From: Candidatus Bipolaricaulota bacterium
Lineage (GTDB): Bacteria; Bipolaricaulota; Bipolaricaulia; UBA7950; UBA9294
Length of the DNA: 32,899 nt
Direction: 5' to 3'
NCBI GenBank assembly: GCA_030611415.1
Contig: JAUWPW010000011.1
Span: 1 to 32,899, forward strand
The notes beneath the pieces are model-generated. The model worked only from the letters and a program-made list of their open reading frames with translations, was not told where the DNA came from and did not search any database. Position 1 is the first letter of the stretch; every line of letters begins with the position of its first letter. Shown piece by piece: positions 22,861-32,733 of this stretch. The position numbers were made by a program, and so were the translations under genes.

Positions 22861-24698
22861 CTGCCGATAACTCCAAGACAGTCATCCATTCCGAGTTCGC
22901 GCAGGGTTGCATCAGTTGGACCGAAACGATCATATCCACGTGCTCGGTAATAGGCTTCTATCGCAGAATGGAGATCCTCTTCACTGATTGAATGACCTGC
23001 GCTTTCCCCACGAGAAAGCGGGCTAGAAAACCGCTTTGGCAACATGTCGTCATCCATTGTGTATCCGCTACGTGTGGCGTGCAAGCGCAAAAGTGCGTAG
23101 TTCCGCGCACCAATCTCTATCATCTCTTGCTGGGTAAGACCGATCCCGGTTACTGCTTCAACAAGGGAGCGAATCTGCGGGTAGTTGTAGTCCGCGCCGA
23201 CCATCCTCGTTGTTAAGGCACACAGGATAAGGGAATTGGAGAATGAGCGTAGATCTTCGTATAGCTTGACAACCTCAGGTTTGTCAGCGAGAGAAAACCG
23301 GTCGTAGGGATGAGTAACGCCAAGTTCTGGGGAAGGGTTCTCACCGCCAAGCATGGTGTCATGTATCCCCTCCATGTGTGTTGCTCCACGTGGGCTCGTT
23401 GCGTATGAGATCCCTAACCCTTGCTTTCCCCGCGGTTCGTGCATCGGGAGCTCTACTCCTTTTATTGTCATGCAGAAATCAGCCCCCATTTCACTGGCGT
23501 AAGCCGCTAGACCATCGGCAACCGAATCTCCAATTCCTTCGCGATAAGCAATCTTGCTAATAAGAGAAACAATTGCTTTGCTATCGCCCCACAGAATGGG
23601 TTCGTCAATCAACCCCTTTTCTCGGGCCTCCATAAGAAAAGCAATGGCAACACCAGCAGAGATCGTATCAATTCCGTAATCGTTACATAACTGGTTTGCC
23701 ATGGCAATGGAGTCCAAATCCCCATTTAAGCAAAGTGATCCAAGGGCGGCAAGTGTTTCGTACTCCGGTCCGCCAAACTCAGGAAGGACATCCTTGGAAG
23801 CGAACGTTGTTCTTACCACACGTTTGCAACGAATCGGGCAGCCGACACAGCCATCGCGTCCGGCAAGAATCGTATCGTGTAAGCGCTGACCGCTGATTGA
23901 CTGTGCATGATCAAAGACGCCAGCTTGGAAATTCTTAGTGGGAAGAAGCCCCATATCAGAGAGCCAAGTAACACCAGCCGCTGTTCCGTACTCACCAAAT
24001 GTCTTCATTCCTTGATCAAGAAAAAGCTTCGCGTAGCTTGTTCGTTCTTTGTGAAAGCGCCGCCGATCATAGAACGTTTTTTCTTTGTTTCCGGAAACAA
24101 CAACAGCCTTTAGGTGTTTTGCCCCCATTACTGCGCCAAGACCTGGGCGTCCGGCTGCACGGGATCGATCGTGGATAATACACGCCATTTGCACCTGGTT
24201 CTCCCCAGCAATCCCAATTGAAGCGACACGTCCATTGGGATGACGCGCAGTGAGTATAGTTTCAGTCTCTCCCGTTCCCTTCCCCCATAGATCGGCTGCC
24301 GAGTGAAGTTTTGGCTGCCCGTTGGTTAGGGTAAGATAAAGAGGACCTGCAGCCTTGCCACGAATGATAATCCCATCATATCCGCTTTTGCCAAGTTCAT
24401 GTCCAAAGTAACCACCAACGTACGAGCCAGCAACACTCCTTGTTTTTGGTGACAGCCCCATAACTAGGTGGCGGCCCGCCCCAAGAAGCCCTGTTCCTTG
24501 AAAGGGTCCAGTGGCAAACACAAGGATGTTATGGGGGGAAAGAGGGTCTTCATCCCCGTTGAGTTCATGTAAGAGGAGCCGCGCCGCGATCCCCCGCCCA
24601 CCGAAATACCTGGCGCTCCACAAAGATGGGATTTCGTAGTCCCTGCAGACTCCGCTAGACAAATCGATATCCGCATACCGGCCAAAGCTTCCGTGCAT
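22857..24698 (-). CDS. Aldehyde:ferredoxin oxidoreductase family protein (tungsten/molybdenum bis-pterin)
   Basis: Oxidises aldehydes to carboxylic acids with ferredoxin as electron acceptor, in the cytoplasm. The N-terminal domain starts GSFGRYADIDLSSG and has RYFGGRGIAARLL, FATGPFQGTG and SYVGGYFGHELGKSGYDGIIIRGKA. The [4Fe-4S] ligands are CVGCPIRC near residue 290, with the fourth in SLILCALTT. PEYETLAALGSLC and GKQGLGISYATSPRGATHMEG bind the pterin. The length is 613 residues, a typical AOR. GAGGAG precedes the ATG. Substrate subtype is not determinable. mobB follows with overlap. Confidence 0.93.
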   Translation of the reverse strand: MHGSFGRYADIDLSSGVCRDYEIPSLWSARYFGGRGIAARLLLHELNGDEDPLSPHNILVFATGPFQGTGLLGAGRHLVMGLSPKTRSVAGSYVGGYFGHELGKSGYDGIIIRGKAAGPLYLTLTNGQPKLHSAADLWGKGTGETETILTARHPNGRVASIGIAGENQVQMACIIHDRSRAAGRPGLGAVMGAKHLKAVVVSGNKEKTFYDRRRFHKERTSYAKLFLDQGMKTFGEYGTAAGVTWLSDMGLLPTKNFQAGVFDHAQSISGQRLHDTILAGRDGCVGCPIRCKRVVRTTFASKDVLPEFGGPEYETLAALGSLCLNGDLDSIAMANQLCNDYGIDTISAGVAIAFLMEAREKGLIDEPILWGDSKAIVSLISKIAYREGIGDSVADGLAAYASEMGADFCMTIKGVELPMHEPRGKQGLGISYATSPRGATHMEGIHDTMLGGENPSPELGVTHPYDRFSLADKPEVVKLYEDLRSFSNSLILCALTTRMVGADYNYPQIRSLVEAVTGIGLTQQEMIEIGARNYALLRLHATRSGYTMDDDMLPKRFSSPLSRGESAGHSISEEDLHSAIEAYYRARGYDRFGPTDATLRELGMDDCLGVIGR

Positions 24699-24724
24699 TT
24701 TGCTCCTCTATTGCTGATACTACT

Positions 24725-24753
24725 ATTGTAGATAACAACGTGAAAGATACCAA
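24725..24753 (-). promoter_or_regulatory. Candidate promoter of the AOR-mobB operon
   Basis: On the minus strand TTGGTA (24748-24753) and TACAAT (24725-24730) are 17 bases apart. The predicted start near 24718 leaves about 20 bases of leader, including GAGGAG. Confidence 0.55.
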
Positions 24754-24754
24754 G

Positions 24755-24783
24755 TTGCCTTAGCTTATGGATTTTTCGATAAT
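24755..24783 (+). promoter_or_regulatory. Candidate promoter of the acyl-CoA synthetase operon
   Basis: TTGCCT (24755-24760) and GATAAT (24778-24783) are 17 bases apart, back to back with the AOR promoter; the two -35 boxes are one base apart. The predicted start is near 24790, about 30 bases before the GTG. Confidence 0.5.
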
Positions 24784-24821
24784 TTCGTTGTTAAGACTGG
24801 CTCCAGGCAGGGGGTGCAACA

Positions 24822-26441
24822 GTGAGAACACTTTCCGAAGTTCTTTCCGAGACAACAACTGCTTTCCCTGAAAGAAATGCAATTGTCCATCAAGGTAAGA
24901 CGATCTGCTACCGGCAGCTAGACGAGCGCGTTGACAGACTTGCGCGTGGATTGATTGAGCTGGGCGTAAGTAAGGGTGAAAAGGTTGCCTTATGGATGCC
25001 AAACATGCCCGAGTGGGTAATCGCTTATTTTGCCATCGCTCGTATTGGTGCGGTCGTTGTGCCGATGAACACACGCTACAAGCCACACGAGGTAAGTTAC
25101 ATTCTCCAAAATTCTGAGGCAACAACCTTATTTATGGTCGATACCTTTGTGGGGATTGACTACCGTGAGATGCTGGGCAAAATTCGTGGCACACTTCCAT
25201 TCCTCAAACATGTCATCGTCTGTGGGCAAGAGGGCTCGAACACCTACACATTCGACGAAATCACAGGCCTTGGTGAGACGCACCTAAGCGATGGCAAAGT
25301 TGCCGAGCACGCTACCCGATGCAATCCCAATGACAATGTGTTCATCCTCTATACATCAGGAACAACCGGAAACCCAAAAGGAGCTATGCTATCGCATCAC
25401 AACATTGCTGAGAATGCCAGGCAAGTGACCAAGTTACTGCATACAAGCGAACAAGACATATTCTTACTTGCGGTTCCGTTTTTCCATTGCTTCGGCTGCG
25501 TGATGGGAATCATGGGTGCAATTACTTGGGGAGCAAGTATTGTCCCGGTGGCCGTGTTCAAGGCAAAGGAAGCACTTAAACTGATCGAGCAAGAGCGTGT
25601 GTCAATCATTTACGGGGTCCCTACGATGTTTGTTCTCAATCTGGAAGAGTACCATAAGGGCAAAGAAGATGGCTCAGCGTATGCCGTGTCGTCACTACGC
25701 AGCGGGATCATGGCTGGGGCACCGTGTCCAACAAAGGTAATGAATGCGGTGATAAGGGAGCTTCACTGCAATACATCGATTGCGTACGGCCTTACTGAAG
25801 CCTCACCAGTGATCACAATGACTCGATTCGATGATTCAGTCAAACGACGAGTAGAGACGGTTGGTCGGGCATTACCCGGAATCGAGATAGAGATCGTCGA
25901 TGATGACCGTCAGCCACTTAGAATAGGAGAGACGGGTGAACTTACCTGTCGCGGGTACAACGTTATGCTTGGCTACTACAAGATGCCAGATAAGACTATG
26001 CAGGTAATCGATGGTGAGGGGTGGCTCTACTCTGGTGATCTGGCAACAATGGATAAGGAAGGATATGTGAAGATCGTCGGCCGTAAGAAAGACATGCTGA
26101 TTACAGGCGGGTTCAATGTGTATCCGGCCGAGATCGAAGAGTATCTATTTACTTATCCCAAGGCACAAAACGTCTCTGTGGTTGGAGTAGATGACAACGT
26201 AATGGGAGAGGTTGCTGTTGCTTATGTGATTCCACGCTCCGGAGCAACAATCAATCCACAGGAGATCGTCGATTTCTGCGCCGGGAAGATCGCAAATTTC
26301 AAGGTTCCTCGTTATGTAGCAATTGTGGATCACCTTCCGATGACACAATCCGGGAAGATTCAAAAATTCCTCTTGCGCGAAAAAGCAGAGCAGCTTGTCT
26401 CAAGTGGAATGCTGACCAAGTTATCGCCAAGGAGAAGATAA
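24822..26441 (+). CDS. AMP-forming acyl-CoA synthetase
   Basis: Activates a fatty or other carboxylic acid to acyl-CoA through an acyl-adenylate. Adenylation motifs are YTSGTTGNPKGAMLSHHN near residue 180, AYGLTEASPVITMTR, GWLYSGDLATMDKEGYVKIVGRKKDMLITGG and the catalytic lysine in MTQSGKIQK near the end. The length is 539 residues. It starts at GTG with AGGGGG upstream. The chain length of the substrate is unknown. It overlaps the methyltransferase start by one base and is divergent from the AOR. A second, frameshifted homologue is at 8369-10020. Confidence 0.92.
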   Translation: MRTLSEVLSETTTAFPERNAIVHQGKTICYRQLDERVDRLARGLIELGVSKGEKVALWMPNMPEWVIAYFAIARIGAVVVPMNTRYKPHEVSYILQNSEATTLFMVDTFVGIDYREMLGKIRGTLPFLKHVIVCGQEGSNTYTFDEITGLGETHLSDGKVAEHATRCNPNDNVFILYTSGTTGNPKGAMLSHHNIAENARQVTKLLHTSEQDIFLLAVPFFHCFGCVMGIMGAITWGASIVPVAVFKAKEALKLIEQERVSIIYGVPTMFVLNLEEYHKGKEDGSAYAVSSLRSGIMAGAPCPTKVMNAVIRELHCNTSIAYGLTEASPVITMTRFDDSVKRRVETVGRALPGIEIEIVDDDRQPLRIGETGELTCRGYNVMLGYYKMPDKTMQVIDGEGWLYSGDLATMDKEGYVKIVGRKKDMLITGGFNVYPAEIEEYLFTYPKAQNVSVVGVDDNVMGEVAVAYVIPRSGATINPQEIVDFCAGKIANFKVPRYVAIVDHLPMTQSGKIQKFLLREKAEQLVSSGMLTKLSPRRR

Positions 26442-27322
26442 TGGTCCGTTTTAGAGAACGTCTCTCTCAACCTGGAACGATAATTGCTGATGGAGCGAGC
26501 GGAACAATGCTGCAGGCCGCGGGGCTTCCCCCGGGCATCGCCCCAGAGTACTGGAACTTGGTCAAGCCGGCAGAGATACGCGCGTTACACCAAGCCTATG
26601 TCGATGCAGGTTGTGATATCGTCCTTACGAACACATTTGGGGCGAGTGGTATTCGCCTGCAAAAGGCCAACTTGGGTGATCGTACATACGAGATCAACCT
26701 TGCTGCTGCCAAACTTGCTCGCCAAGCGGCAAACGACAAAGTACTGGTATTGGGCGATATTGGTCCTACTGGCCAATTGCTGGAACCACTCGGAAGATTA
26801 TCCATCGAAGAGGTGATTGCTACCTTTGCCGAGCAGGCTACTTACTTGGCGGAGGGTGAAGTAGATGGGATTTTCATTGAAACGATGAGCGACCTAGACG
26901 AGGCAGTAGCTGCTGTTAAGGGAGCAAAGCAAGTGACAAAGCTACCAATCTTAGTCTCAATGAGCTTTGACTCACACGGCCGGACGATGATGGGAGTAAA
27001 GCCAGAGGATGCAGCAATAAGGCTCTGGGGACTTGGCGTCGATGTAATCGGCGCTAACTGTGGTCGCACGCTAAGTGAAACGTTCGAAGCAGTAACCAAG
27101 ATGCGGCAAGCTGTACCCCATGCCGTACTGTTGGCTAAACCCAACGCAGGGCTGCCGCACGAAGAAGATGGGAAATCCATCTATGATGTCTCACCACATA
27201 CGATGGCTGACTATGCAATAAGGTTTGTCAAGCTTGGGGTCAAGATTTTTGGTGGGTGTTGTGGTAGCACACCCAAACACATTGAAGCTGTGATACAAGC
27301 ATTGCGAAAGCCTGAGCGCTGA
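26441..27322 (+). CDS. Homocysteine S-methyltransferase family protein
   Basis: Zinc-dependent methyltransferase barrel, like the N-terminal homocysteine-binding module of cobalamin-dependent methionine synthase. Zinc ligands are visible in GANCG near residue 205 and GGCCGSTP near residue 275. Other features are [32 protein letters not shown] and [14 protein letters not shown]. At 293 residues it lacks folate, cobalamin and activation domains, so either other proteins supply them or it uses another methyl donor. The start lies in TAATG with the acyl-CoA synthetase stop. Confidence 0.87.
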   Translation: MVRFRERLSQPGTIIADGASGTMLQAAGLPPGIAPEYWNLVKPAEIRALHQAYVDAGCDIVLTNTFGASGIRLQKANLGDRTYEINLAAAKLARQAANDKVLVLGDIGPTGQLLEPLGRLSIEEVIATFAEQATYLAEGEVDGIFIETMSDLDEAVAAVKGAKQVTKLPILVSMSFDSHGRTMMGVKPEDAAIRLWGLGVDVIGANCGRTLSETFEAVTKMRQAVPHAVLLAKPNAGLPHEEDGKSIYDVSPHTMADYAIRFVKLGVKIFGGCCGSTPKHIEAVIQALRKPER

Positions 27323-27376
27323 GAAAGAGCTTGGTGCCTGCCCCTACATGTGCTGCCTCTTACAGAGGCGCAGAGA
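27321..27376. repeat. GAGAAAGAGCTT-type intergenic repeat, interrupted copy
   Basis: GAGAAAGAGCTT at 27321-27332 matches the 8302-8312 element, and GCCTCTTACAGAGGCGCAGAG at the end of the segment matches the CAGAG parts at 16965 and 32281. Between them are about 22 unrelated bases. It fills most of the gap before uvrB. Confidence 0.5.
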
Positions 27377-27428
27377 ATGTCAATTCGTGTTGATCGCGCA
27401 CGATCAAACCGCTAACATTCAAAATGGG

Positions 27429-29423
27429 ATGAGACTATTAAGAATTGGAGAAAAAGCAGGATTTCAGATATCTAAGCGTTTGACGCCGCTTGGGGATCAA
27501 CCGCGGGCAATTCGCCAACTCAGCCAGGGGCTTGCTGGCGGGGCTAGATATCAAACCCTGTTTGGAGCAACTGGAACAGGAAAGACTCTTACCATTGCGC
27601 ATGTTATCCAAGCCGTACAGCGACCCACTCTTGTTATTGCTCATAACAAAACACTTACCGCCCAATTGTGCAATGAGTTCCGCGAGTTATTCCCGAACAA
27701 TGCCGTTCATTACTTTGTTTCCTACTATGATTACTACCAGCCTGAGGCCTACCTTCCACAAACTGATACCTACATAGAGAAGGACTCTTCGATAAACGAC
27801 GAGATCGACCGTCTACGCCATGCCGCGACTTCTGCCCTGTTCGAGCGGCGAGATGTGATCATTGTCGCCTCTGTCTCCTGTATTTATGGGCTTGGTTCAC
27901 CAGAGAACTATCACGACATGTCGATTGGGCTTGCCCCGCACGAAGAGATGGATCGCGATGATCTTATGCGTAGCTTAGTCCTACTACAATACAGCCGAAA
28001 TGATATCGGGTTTGAGCGCGGAACGTTCCGTGCTCGTGGAGACACAGTAGAAATCATTCCTGCCTATCAAGAAAATATCGTACGGGTTGAGTTCTACGGT
28101 GACGAGATTGAACGGCTTGCAGTCCTTGATCCAATTACCGGTAAGCCAATTGGCGAAAAGAATCCAATTACGATTTACCCTGCCTCGCACTTCATCACTC
28201 CGCATGATCGAACAGAGCGTGCCATCAAACTGATTAAAGAAGAGCTTGAAGAACGGCTTAACCAACTCCGTGAAACAGGGAAGCTCCTTGAAGCACAACG
28301 GCTGGAGCAGCGCACACACTACGATCTAGAAATGATGCAGGAGATGGGGTACTGCTCAGGAATCGAGAATTACTCACGTTACCTTGATGACCGCAGTGCT
28401 GGCGAGCCACCGGCAGTGCTCCTTGACTACTTCCCAGAGGATTCCTTGATAGTGATTGACGAGTCTCATCAAACAATCCCTCAAATCCGTGGCATGTACC
28501 GAGGTGACCACTCACGCAAGGAAACCCTGGTTAACTATGGGTTTCGCCTTCCTTCTGCTCTAGACAACCGGCCACTTATGTTTAGTGAATTTGAATCTCG
28601 ATCGAATCAGGTAATCTTTACCTCTGCTACTCCCGGTCCTTATGAACGAAGTTGTAGCGAACGCGTAGTAGAGCAAGTCATCCGGCCAACTGGCCTCGTC
28701 GATCCGGAACTTCAGATCCAGCCTGTATCCGGACAGGTGGATCACTTGCTCAACGAAATCCATAGCGTAACCGCACAAGACGAGCGTGTTCTCGTCACTA
28801 CTCTTACCAAGCGCATGGCTGAGGATCTCACTGAGTACCTGGTTGATCTAGGCACTAAGGCTCGCTACCTACACTCTGAGATCAATACCCTGGACAGGAT
28901 AGAGATACTGCGTGATCTGCGACTGGGAAAGTTTGATGTACTGGTGGGCATTAACCTACTACGTGAAGGATTGGACCTTCCCGAAGTGGCACTGGTGGCG
29001 ATCCTTGACGCAGACAAAGAAGGATTTCTGCGATCCGGAACCTCACTTATTCAAACCATCGGAAGGGCAGCAAGAAATGTGCATGGGAAAGTGATTCTAT
29101 ACGCAGACGTCATCACTGACTCTATTCGTTACGCAGTTGACGAAACCGATCGCCGCCGACGCATCCAAACTGCGTACAACAGAGAACACAATATTACTCC
29201 GAAGACAATCGAACGCGACGTTACTGATATCGTTCAACTGATGCGCAGGTCACGCGAGATTCATTATCCCGAAATACGAAATGTCGAGCGCCTTCCGCGA
29301 AAAGAGATTATTACCACAATCAGCGATCTCCAGAACCGGATGACCGAAGCAGCGAGTCGACTGGAATTTGAGAGGGCAGCCAAATTACGCGACCAGATAA
29401 AGGGGCTAAGAGGAAGACTATGA
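27429..29423 (+). CDS. uvrB: Excinuclease ABC subunit B
   Basis: Damage-verifying helicase-like subunit of nucleotide excision repair. Features are PLGDQPRAI, Walker [12 protein letters not shown], the beta-hairpin region [36 protein letters not shown], helicase motifs in [40 protein letters not shown] and [11 protein letters not shown], and a C-terminal UVR coiled coil ([18 protein letters not shown]). From the ATG at 27429 the length is 664 residues. No good Shine-Dalgarno sequence is seen and a longer frame begins in repeat sequence, so the start is moderately sure. The stop overlaps uvrA (ATGA). Confidence 0.95.
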   Translation: MRLLRIGEKAGFQISKRLTPLGDQPRAIRQLSQGLAGGARYQTLFGATGTGKTLTIAHVIQAVQRPTLVIAHNKTLTAQLCNEFRELFPNNAVHYFVSYYDYYQPEAYLPQTDTYIEKDSSINDEIDRLRHAATSALFERRDVIIVASVSCIYGLGSPENYHDMSIGLAPHEEMDRDDLMRSLVLLQYSRNDIGFERGTFRARGDTVEIIPAYQENIVRVEFYGDEIERLAVLDPITGKPIGEKNPITIYPASHFITPHDRTERAIKLIKEELEERLNQLRETGKLLEAQRLEQRTHYDLEMMQEMGYCSGIENYSRYLDDRSAGEPPAVLLDYFPEDSLIVIDESHQTIPQIRGMYRGDHSRKETLVNYGFRLPSALDNRPLMFSEFESRSNQVIFTSATPGPYERSCSERVVEQVIRPTGLVDPELQIQPVSGQVDHLLNEIHSVTAQDERVLVTTLTKRMAEDLTEYLVDLGTKARYLHSEINTLDRIEILRDLRLGKFDVLVGINLLREGLDLPEVALVAILDADKEGFLRSGTSLIQTIGRAARNVHGKVILYADVITDSIRYAVDETDRRRRIQTAYNREHNITPKTIERDVTDIVQLMRRSREIHYPEIRNVERLPRKEIITTISDLQNRMTEAASRLEFERAAKLRDQIKGLRGRL

Positions 29424-32251
29424 ATGTGCTGCGAGTGAAGGGCGCGCGCGAGCATAACCTAAAAGGTATCGATGTTGAAATCCCACGCAACCAGCTCGTT
29501 GTGATAACCGGGATCTCCGGTTCGGGGAAGAGTTCACTTGCATTTGATACAATCTACGCTGAAGGTCGACGGCGATACGTGGAATCCCTATCAGCCTACG
29601 CTCGGCAATTCCTTGGTCAAGTAGAAAAGCCAAAGATAGATTCCATAGAAGGATTGTCACCAGCGATTTCTATTGACCAAAAATCTCGTAGCCATAACCC
29701 TCGTTCCACCGTGGGAACGGTTACAGAAATCTACGATTATCTACGTCTCCTGTATGCTCGCGTTGGCCATCCGCATTGCCCGAACTGTGGTCGGTCGATT
29801 ACTCAGCAATCCGCCGAACAGATTATAGATATGATTATGAGCCTTAGCAATGGGACAAGAGTACAAATCTTGGCCCCAATTGTGCGTGGCCGCCGAGGAG
29901 AGTACAGGGGTGCTTTTGAGGAGATCCGCCAACAGGGATTCACCCGTGTACGTGTTGATGGAGTAGTACGCACACTGTATGAAGAGATAGATTTGGTCAA
30001 GCAAAAAAAACATACTATCGAAATTGTCGTCGATCGTATCACCATCGAGCCAGGCAGACGCGCGCGCATCGCTGACTCTGTAGAAACAGCCCTTAAGTAT
30101 GGCGAAGGAATACTGACCGTAGTTACTGAGAGCGGGAAAGAGTATCTGTACAGCGAGCATTATGCCTGTATTCACTGTGGAATAAGCTACGAGGAACTCT
30201 CACCGCGCATGTTCTCATTCAACAATCCATACGGTGCATGTCCAAAGTGTGATGGGCTTGGTTATCACAAGGAAATTGATCCCGATCTTGTTGTAGATCC
30301 GAGCTGCAGTCTGTTCGATGGTGGATTGGTTCCCTGGGCCAATTCTAAGAGCCGCTGGTTTGTCGCAGAGATGTCTGCCCTATGCGAAGTATTCGATATC
30401 GATGCGTATAGTTCACTGGGCAAACTTCCGGAAGAGAAGCTCAAGCTGATCTTGTACGGAACCCGGGGCAAACGTATTAAGTTTCACTATACATCAACAA
30501 CCGGATACACGCGCAGTTACACGCGTGCCTTCCGTGGGGTCATCCCCACGCTCGAACGTTGGTATCGAGATACCACCTCAGATGAATGGCGTGCCAAATT
30601 AGAACAATACACGGCGACACTACCATGTCCGACGTGCGATGGAGCAAGGCTAAGACCCGAAATCCTGGCCGTAACAATAGATGGGCTGAATATTGATCAG
30701 GTAACCTCTCTTTCCATCCGCAGTGCCCTTACTTTCTTTGAACAGCTATCTCTCTCACAACGAGAACAGATGATCGCGTCTCAGATCTTAAAGGAGATCA
30801 AAGGTCGTCTTGGATTTATGGTGGCTGTTGGCCTGGATTACCTTACGCTAAATCGCCATGCCGGTACCCTTGCTGGCGGAGAAGCACAGCGAATACGGCT
30901 TGCTAGCCAGATAGGTAATCAGTTAACCGGTGTACTCTATGTGCTTGATGAGCCATCGATTGGCTTACACCAGCGCGATAACCGGCGCCTACTGCAGACG
31001 CTCAAAGGATTACGAGACCTAGGAAATACAGTAATTGTAGTCGAGCATGACGAGGAAACAATGAGAGAAAGCGATTGGATCGTCGATCTTGGCCCCGGAG
31101 CTGGAGAACACGGAGGTAGGGTTGTTGTCTCCGGGCCTCCGGAGGAAGTTATCGCTTGCCCCCGTTCTATCACCGGTAAGTACCTATCCGGAGCCCTTTC
31201 CATCTCAGTACCAGAACGGCGTCGATCGGCAGATAAGTTCTTGCAGGTAAAGGGTGCTGCTGTCCACAATCTTAAACACATCAATGTTAGCTTTCCGTTG
31301 GGTTTGTTCATCTGCGTCACCGGAGTCTCTGGTTCGGGTAAGAGCTCGCTTGTTGAGGATGTACTCTACCGTGGAATTACCCATCGTTTACACCGGGCAA
31401 CACAGCGACCCGGGAAACATGACGATATCCTAGGGATTAAATATATAGACAAGACAATCGAGATAGACCAGTCACCAATCGGTCGTACTCCCAGGTCTAA
31501 TGCAGCAACTTACACTAAGGTGTTCGACGACATCCGCGCCCTGTTTGCGCGTACCCCGGAAGCCAGGATGCGTGGGTATGCCGCGGGACGATTCAGTTTC
31601 AATGTGAAAGGGGGTCGTTGCGAAGCCTGTCAAGGCCAAGGAAAAGAGAAGATTGAAATGCACTTCCTACCAGATATCTATGTTCAATGCGAAGTGTGCA
31701 AGGGAACACGTTACAATCGAGAAACACTACACGTTCACTACAAGCGCAAATCAATTGCTGATGTCCTTGCTATGTCAGTAGAGGAAGCCCTAAGTTTCTT
31801 TTCCAACATCCCGCGCATTCACCGTAAGCTTCAAACCTTATACGATGTGGGACTTACCTATATCAAGCTTGGGCAGCCAGCGCCCGAGCTTTCCGGAGGG
31901 GAAGCACAGCGGATCAAACTAGCCAGAGAGCTAGCCCGCCATTCAAGCGGCAGAACACTATATATTCTCGACGAGCCAACTACTGGTTTACACGCGGCCG
32001 ATGTAAACAGGCTGCTGGAGGTTCTACATCGTTTAGTTGATGGCGGGAATACCGCAGTAGTAATTGAGCATAATCTGGACGTAATCAAGACAGCTGATTG
32101 GATCATTGATCTTGGCCCGGAAGGTGGAGATGCGGGCGGAGAGGTGATCGCTATTGGAACGCCAGAACAACTAGCAGCCACCCCTGGTTCTTATACAGGG
32201 CAATACCTGGCAGAAATACTAGAAGGAAGATCGAAAACAGCCAGGGAATGA
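29420..32251 (+). CDS. uvrA: Excinuclease ABC subunit A
   Basis: Damage-recognition ATPase of nucleotide excision repair. Two ABC modules are complete: Walker [10 protein letters not shown] (residue 31) with signature [12 protein letters not shown], and GVSGSGKSS with [12 protein letters not shown]. Zinc modules are [17 protein letters not shown] with CPKC, and CEAC with CEVC later. [14 protein letters not shown] and [14 protein letters not shown] are the Walker B regions. The length of 943 residues is typical. AGAGGA precedes the ATG and the gene overlaps uvrB, so UvrA and UvrB are made from one transcript. Confidence 0.97.
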   Translation: MNVLRVKGAREHNLKGIDVEIPRNQLVVITGISGSGKSSLAFDTIYAEGRRRYVESLSAYARQFLGQVEKPKIDSIEGLSPAISIDQKSRSHNPRSTVGTVTEIYDYLRLLYARVGHPHCPNCGRSITQQSAEQIIDMIMSLSNGTRVQILAPIVRGRRGEYRGAFEEIRQQGFTRVRVDGVVRTLYEEIDLVKQKKHTIEIVVDRITIEPGRRARIADSVETALKYGEGILTVVTESGKEYLYSEHYACIHCGISYEELSPRMFSFNNPYGACPKCDGLGYHKEIDPDLVVDPSCSLFDGGLVPWANSKSRWFVAEMSALCEVFDIDAYSSLGKLPEEKLKLILYGTRGKRIKFHYTSTTGYTRSYTRAFRGVIPTLERWYRDTTSDEWRAKLEQYTATLPCPTCDGARLRPEILAVTIDGLNIDQVTSLSIRSALTFFEQLSLSQREQMIASQILKEIKGRLGFMVAVGLDYLTLNRHAGTLAGGEAQRIRLASQIGNQLTGVLYVLDEPSIGLHQRDNRRLLQTLKGLRDLGNTVIVVEHDEETMRESDWIVDLGPGAGEHGGRVVVSGPPEEVIACPRSITGKYLSGALSISVPERRRSADKFLQVKGAAVHNLKHINVSFPLGLFICVTGVSGSGKSSLVEDVLYRGITHRLHRATQRPGKHDDILGIKYIDKTIEIDQSPIGRTPRSNAATYTKVFDDIRALFARTPEARMRGYAAGRFSFNVKGGRCEACQGQGKEKIEMHFLPDIYVQCEVCKGTRYNRETLHVHYKRKSIADVLAMSVEEALSFFSNIPRIHRKLQTLYDVGLTYIKLGQPAPELSGGEAQRIKLARELARHSSGRTLYILDEPTTGLHAADVNRLLEVLHRLVDGGNTAVVIEHNLDVIKTADWIIDLGPEGGDAGGEVIAIGTPEQLAATPGSYTGQYLAEILEGRSKTARE

Positions 32252-32277
32252 GGACCTCCTTCTGACATATTCGTTTT

Positions 32278-32365
32278 CTCGCAGAGGCGCCGAGGAGCAG
32301 GGGAGCAGGGGCGCGAAGGAGCTAGGGAGCGGAGGTGCAGGGGAGTAAGGGTGCGGAGGTGAGGG
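32278..32365. repeat. Purine-rich GAGCAGGG iterated repeat
   Basis: After a CTCGCAGAGGCGC stretch, a G/A-rich run is built of degenerate units such as GGGGAGCA, GGAGCTAG and GGAGGTGCAG. No gene is supported in it. Confidence 0.65.
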
Positions 32366-32391
32366 TGAGAAAGTCAGTTCTCAGACTGTTC

Positions 32392-32451
32392 GTAGCGTCG
32401 GGTCTTGCGCCCGACGTTAAAGGCAACGTCGCAGACAAGCTACGACGCTAC
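32392..32451. repeat. 60-base palindromic element with two inner hairpins
   Basis: The ends GTAGCGTCG (32392-32400) and CGACGCTAC (32443-32451) are perfect nine-base inverted repeats. Inside, GTCGGG pairs with CCCGAC (32398-32415) and GACGTT pairs with AACGTC. It resembles a small non-autonomous element; no transposase is present. Confidence 0.75.
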
Positions 32452-32492
32452 ACAAGAACACGTAAACCGTTCGCGGCGTTGGAACCTGCGCG

Positions 32493-32662
32493 CGTCATTC
32501 CGGCGAACCCTGGATCGGGGTCCAGGGCAGGGCCCGGAATTCCCCCACACCGTCATTCCGGCGAAAGCCGGAATCCAGCGTAATAATGGCTTTACGTTAC
32601 CCATTACCCATTACTCATCACTGTTCGTCGACATCTGGATACCGGATCAAGTCCGGCATGAC
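32493..32662. repeat. Composite palindromic repeat, copy 1
   Basis: Three palindromes in order. First, CCCTGGA/TCCAGGG (32508-32527) nested in ATTCCGG...CCGGAAT. Second, the GAAA-loop hairpin of ATTCCGGC/GCCGGAAT (32555-32574). Third, ACCGGA/TCCGG of the hairpin A type near 32641-32657. The whole is repeated 241 bases further on. Confidence 0.85.
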
Positions 32663-32733
32663 CAGATGCATCCTCATTCCGGCCTGCCTGTCGCATGCGC
32701 GACGCAGACAGGCGGAAGGTATTCTGCCCGATT

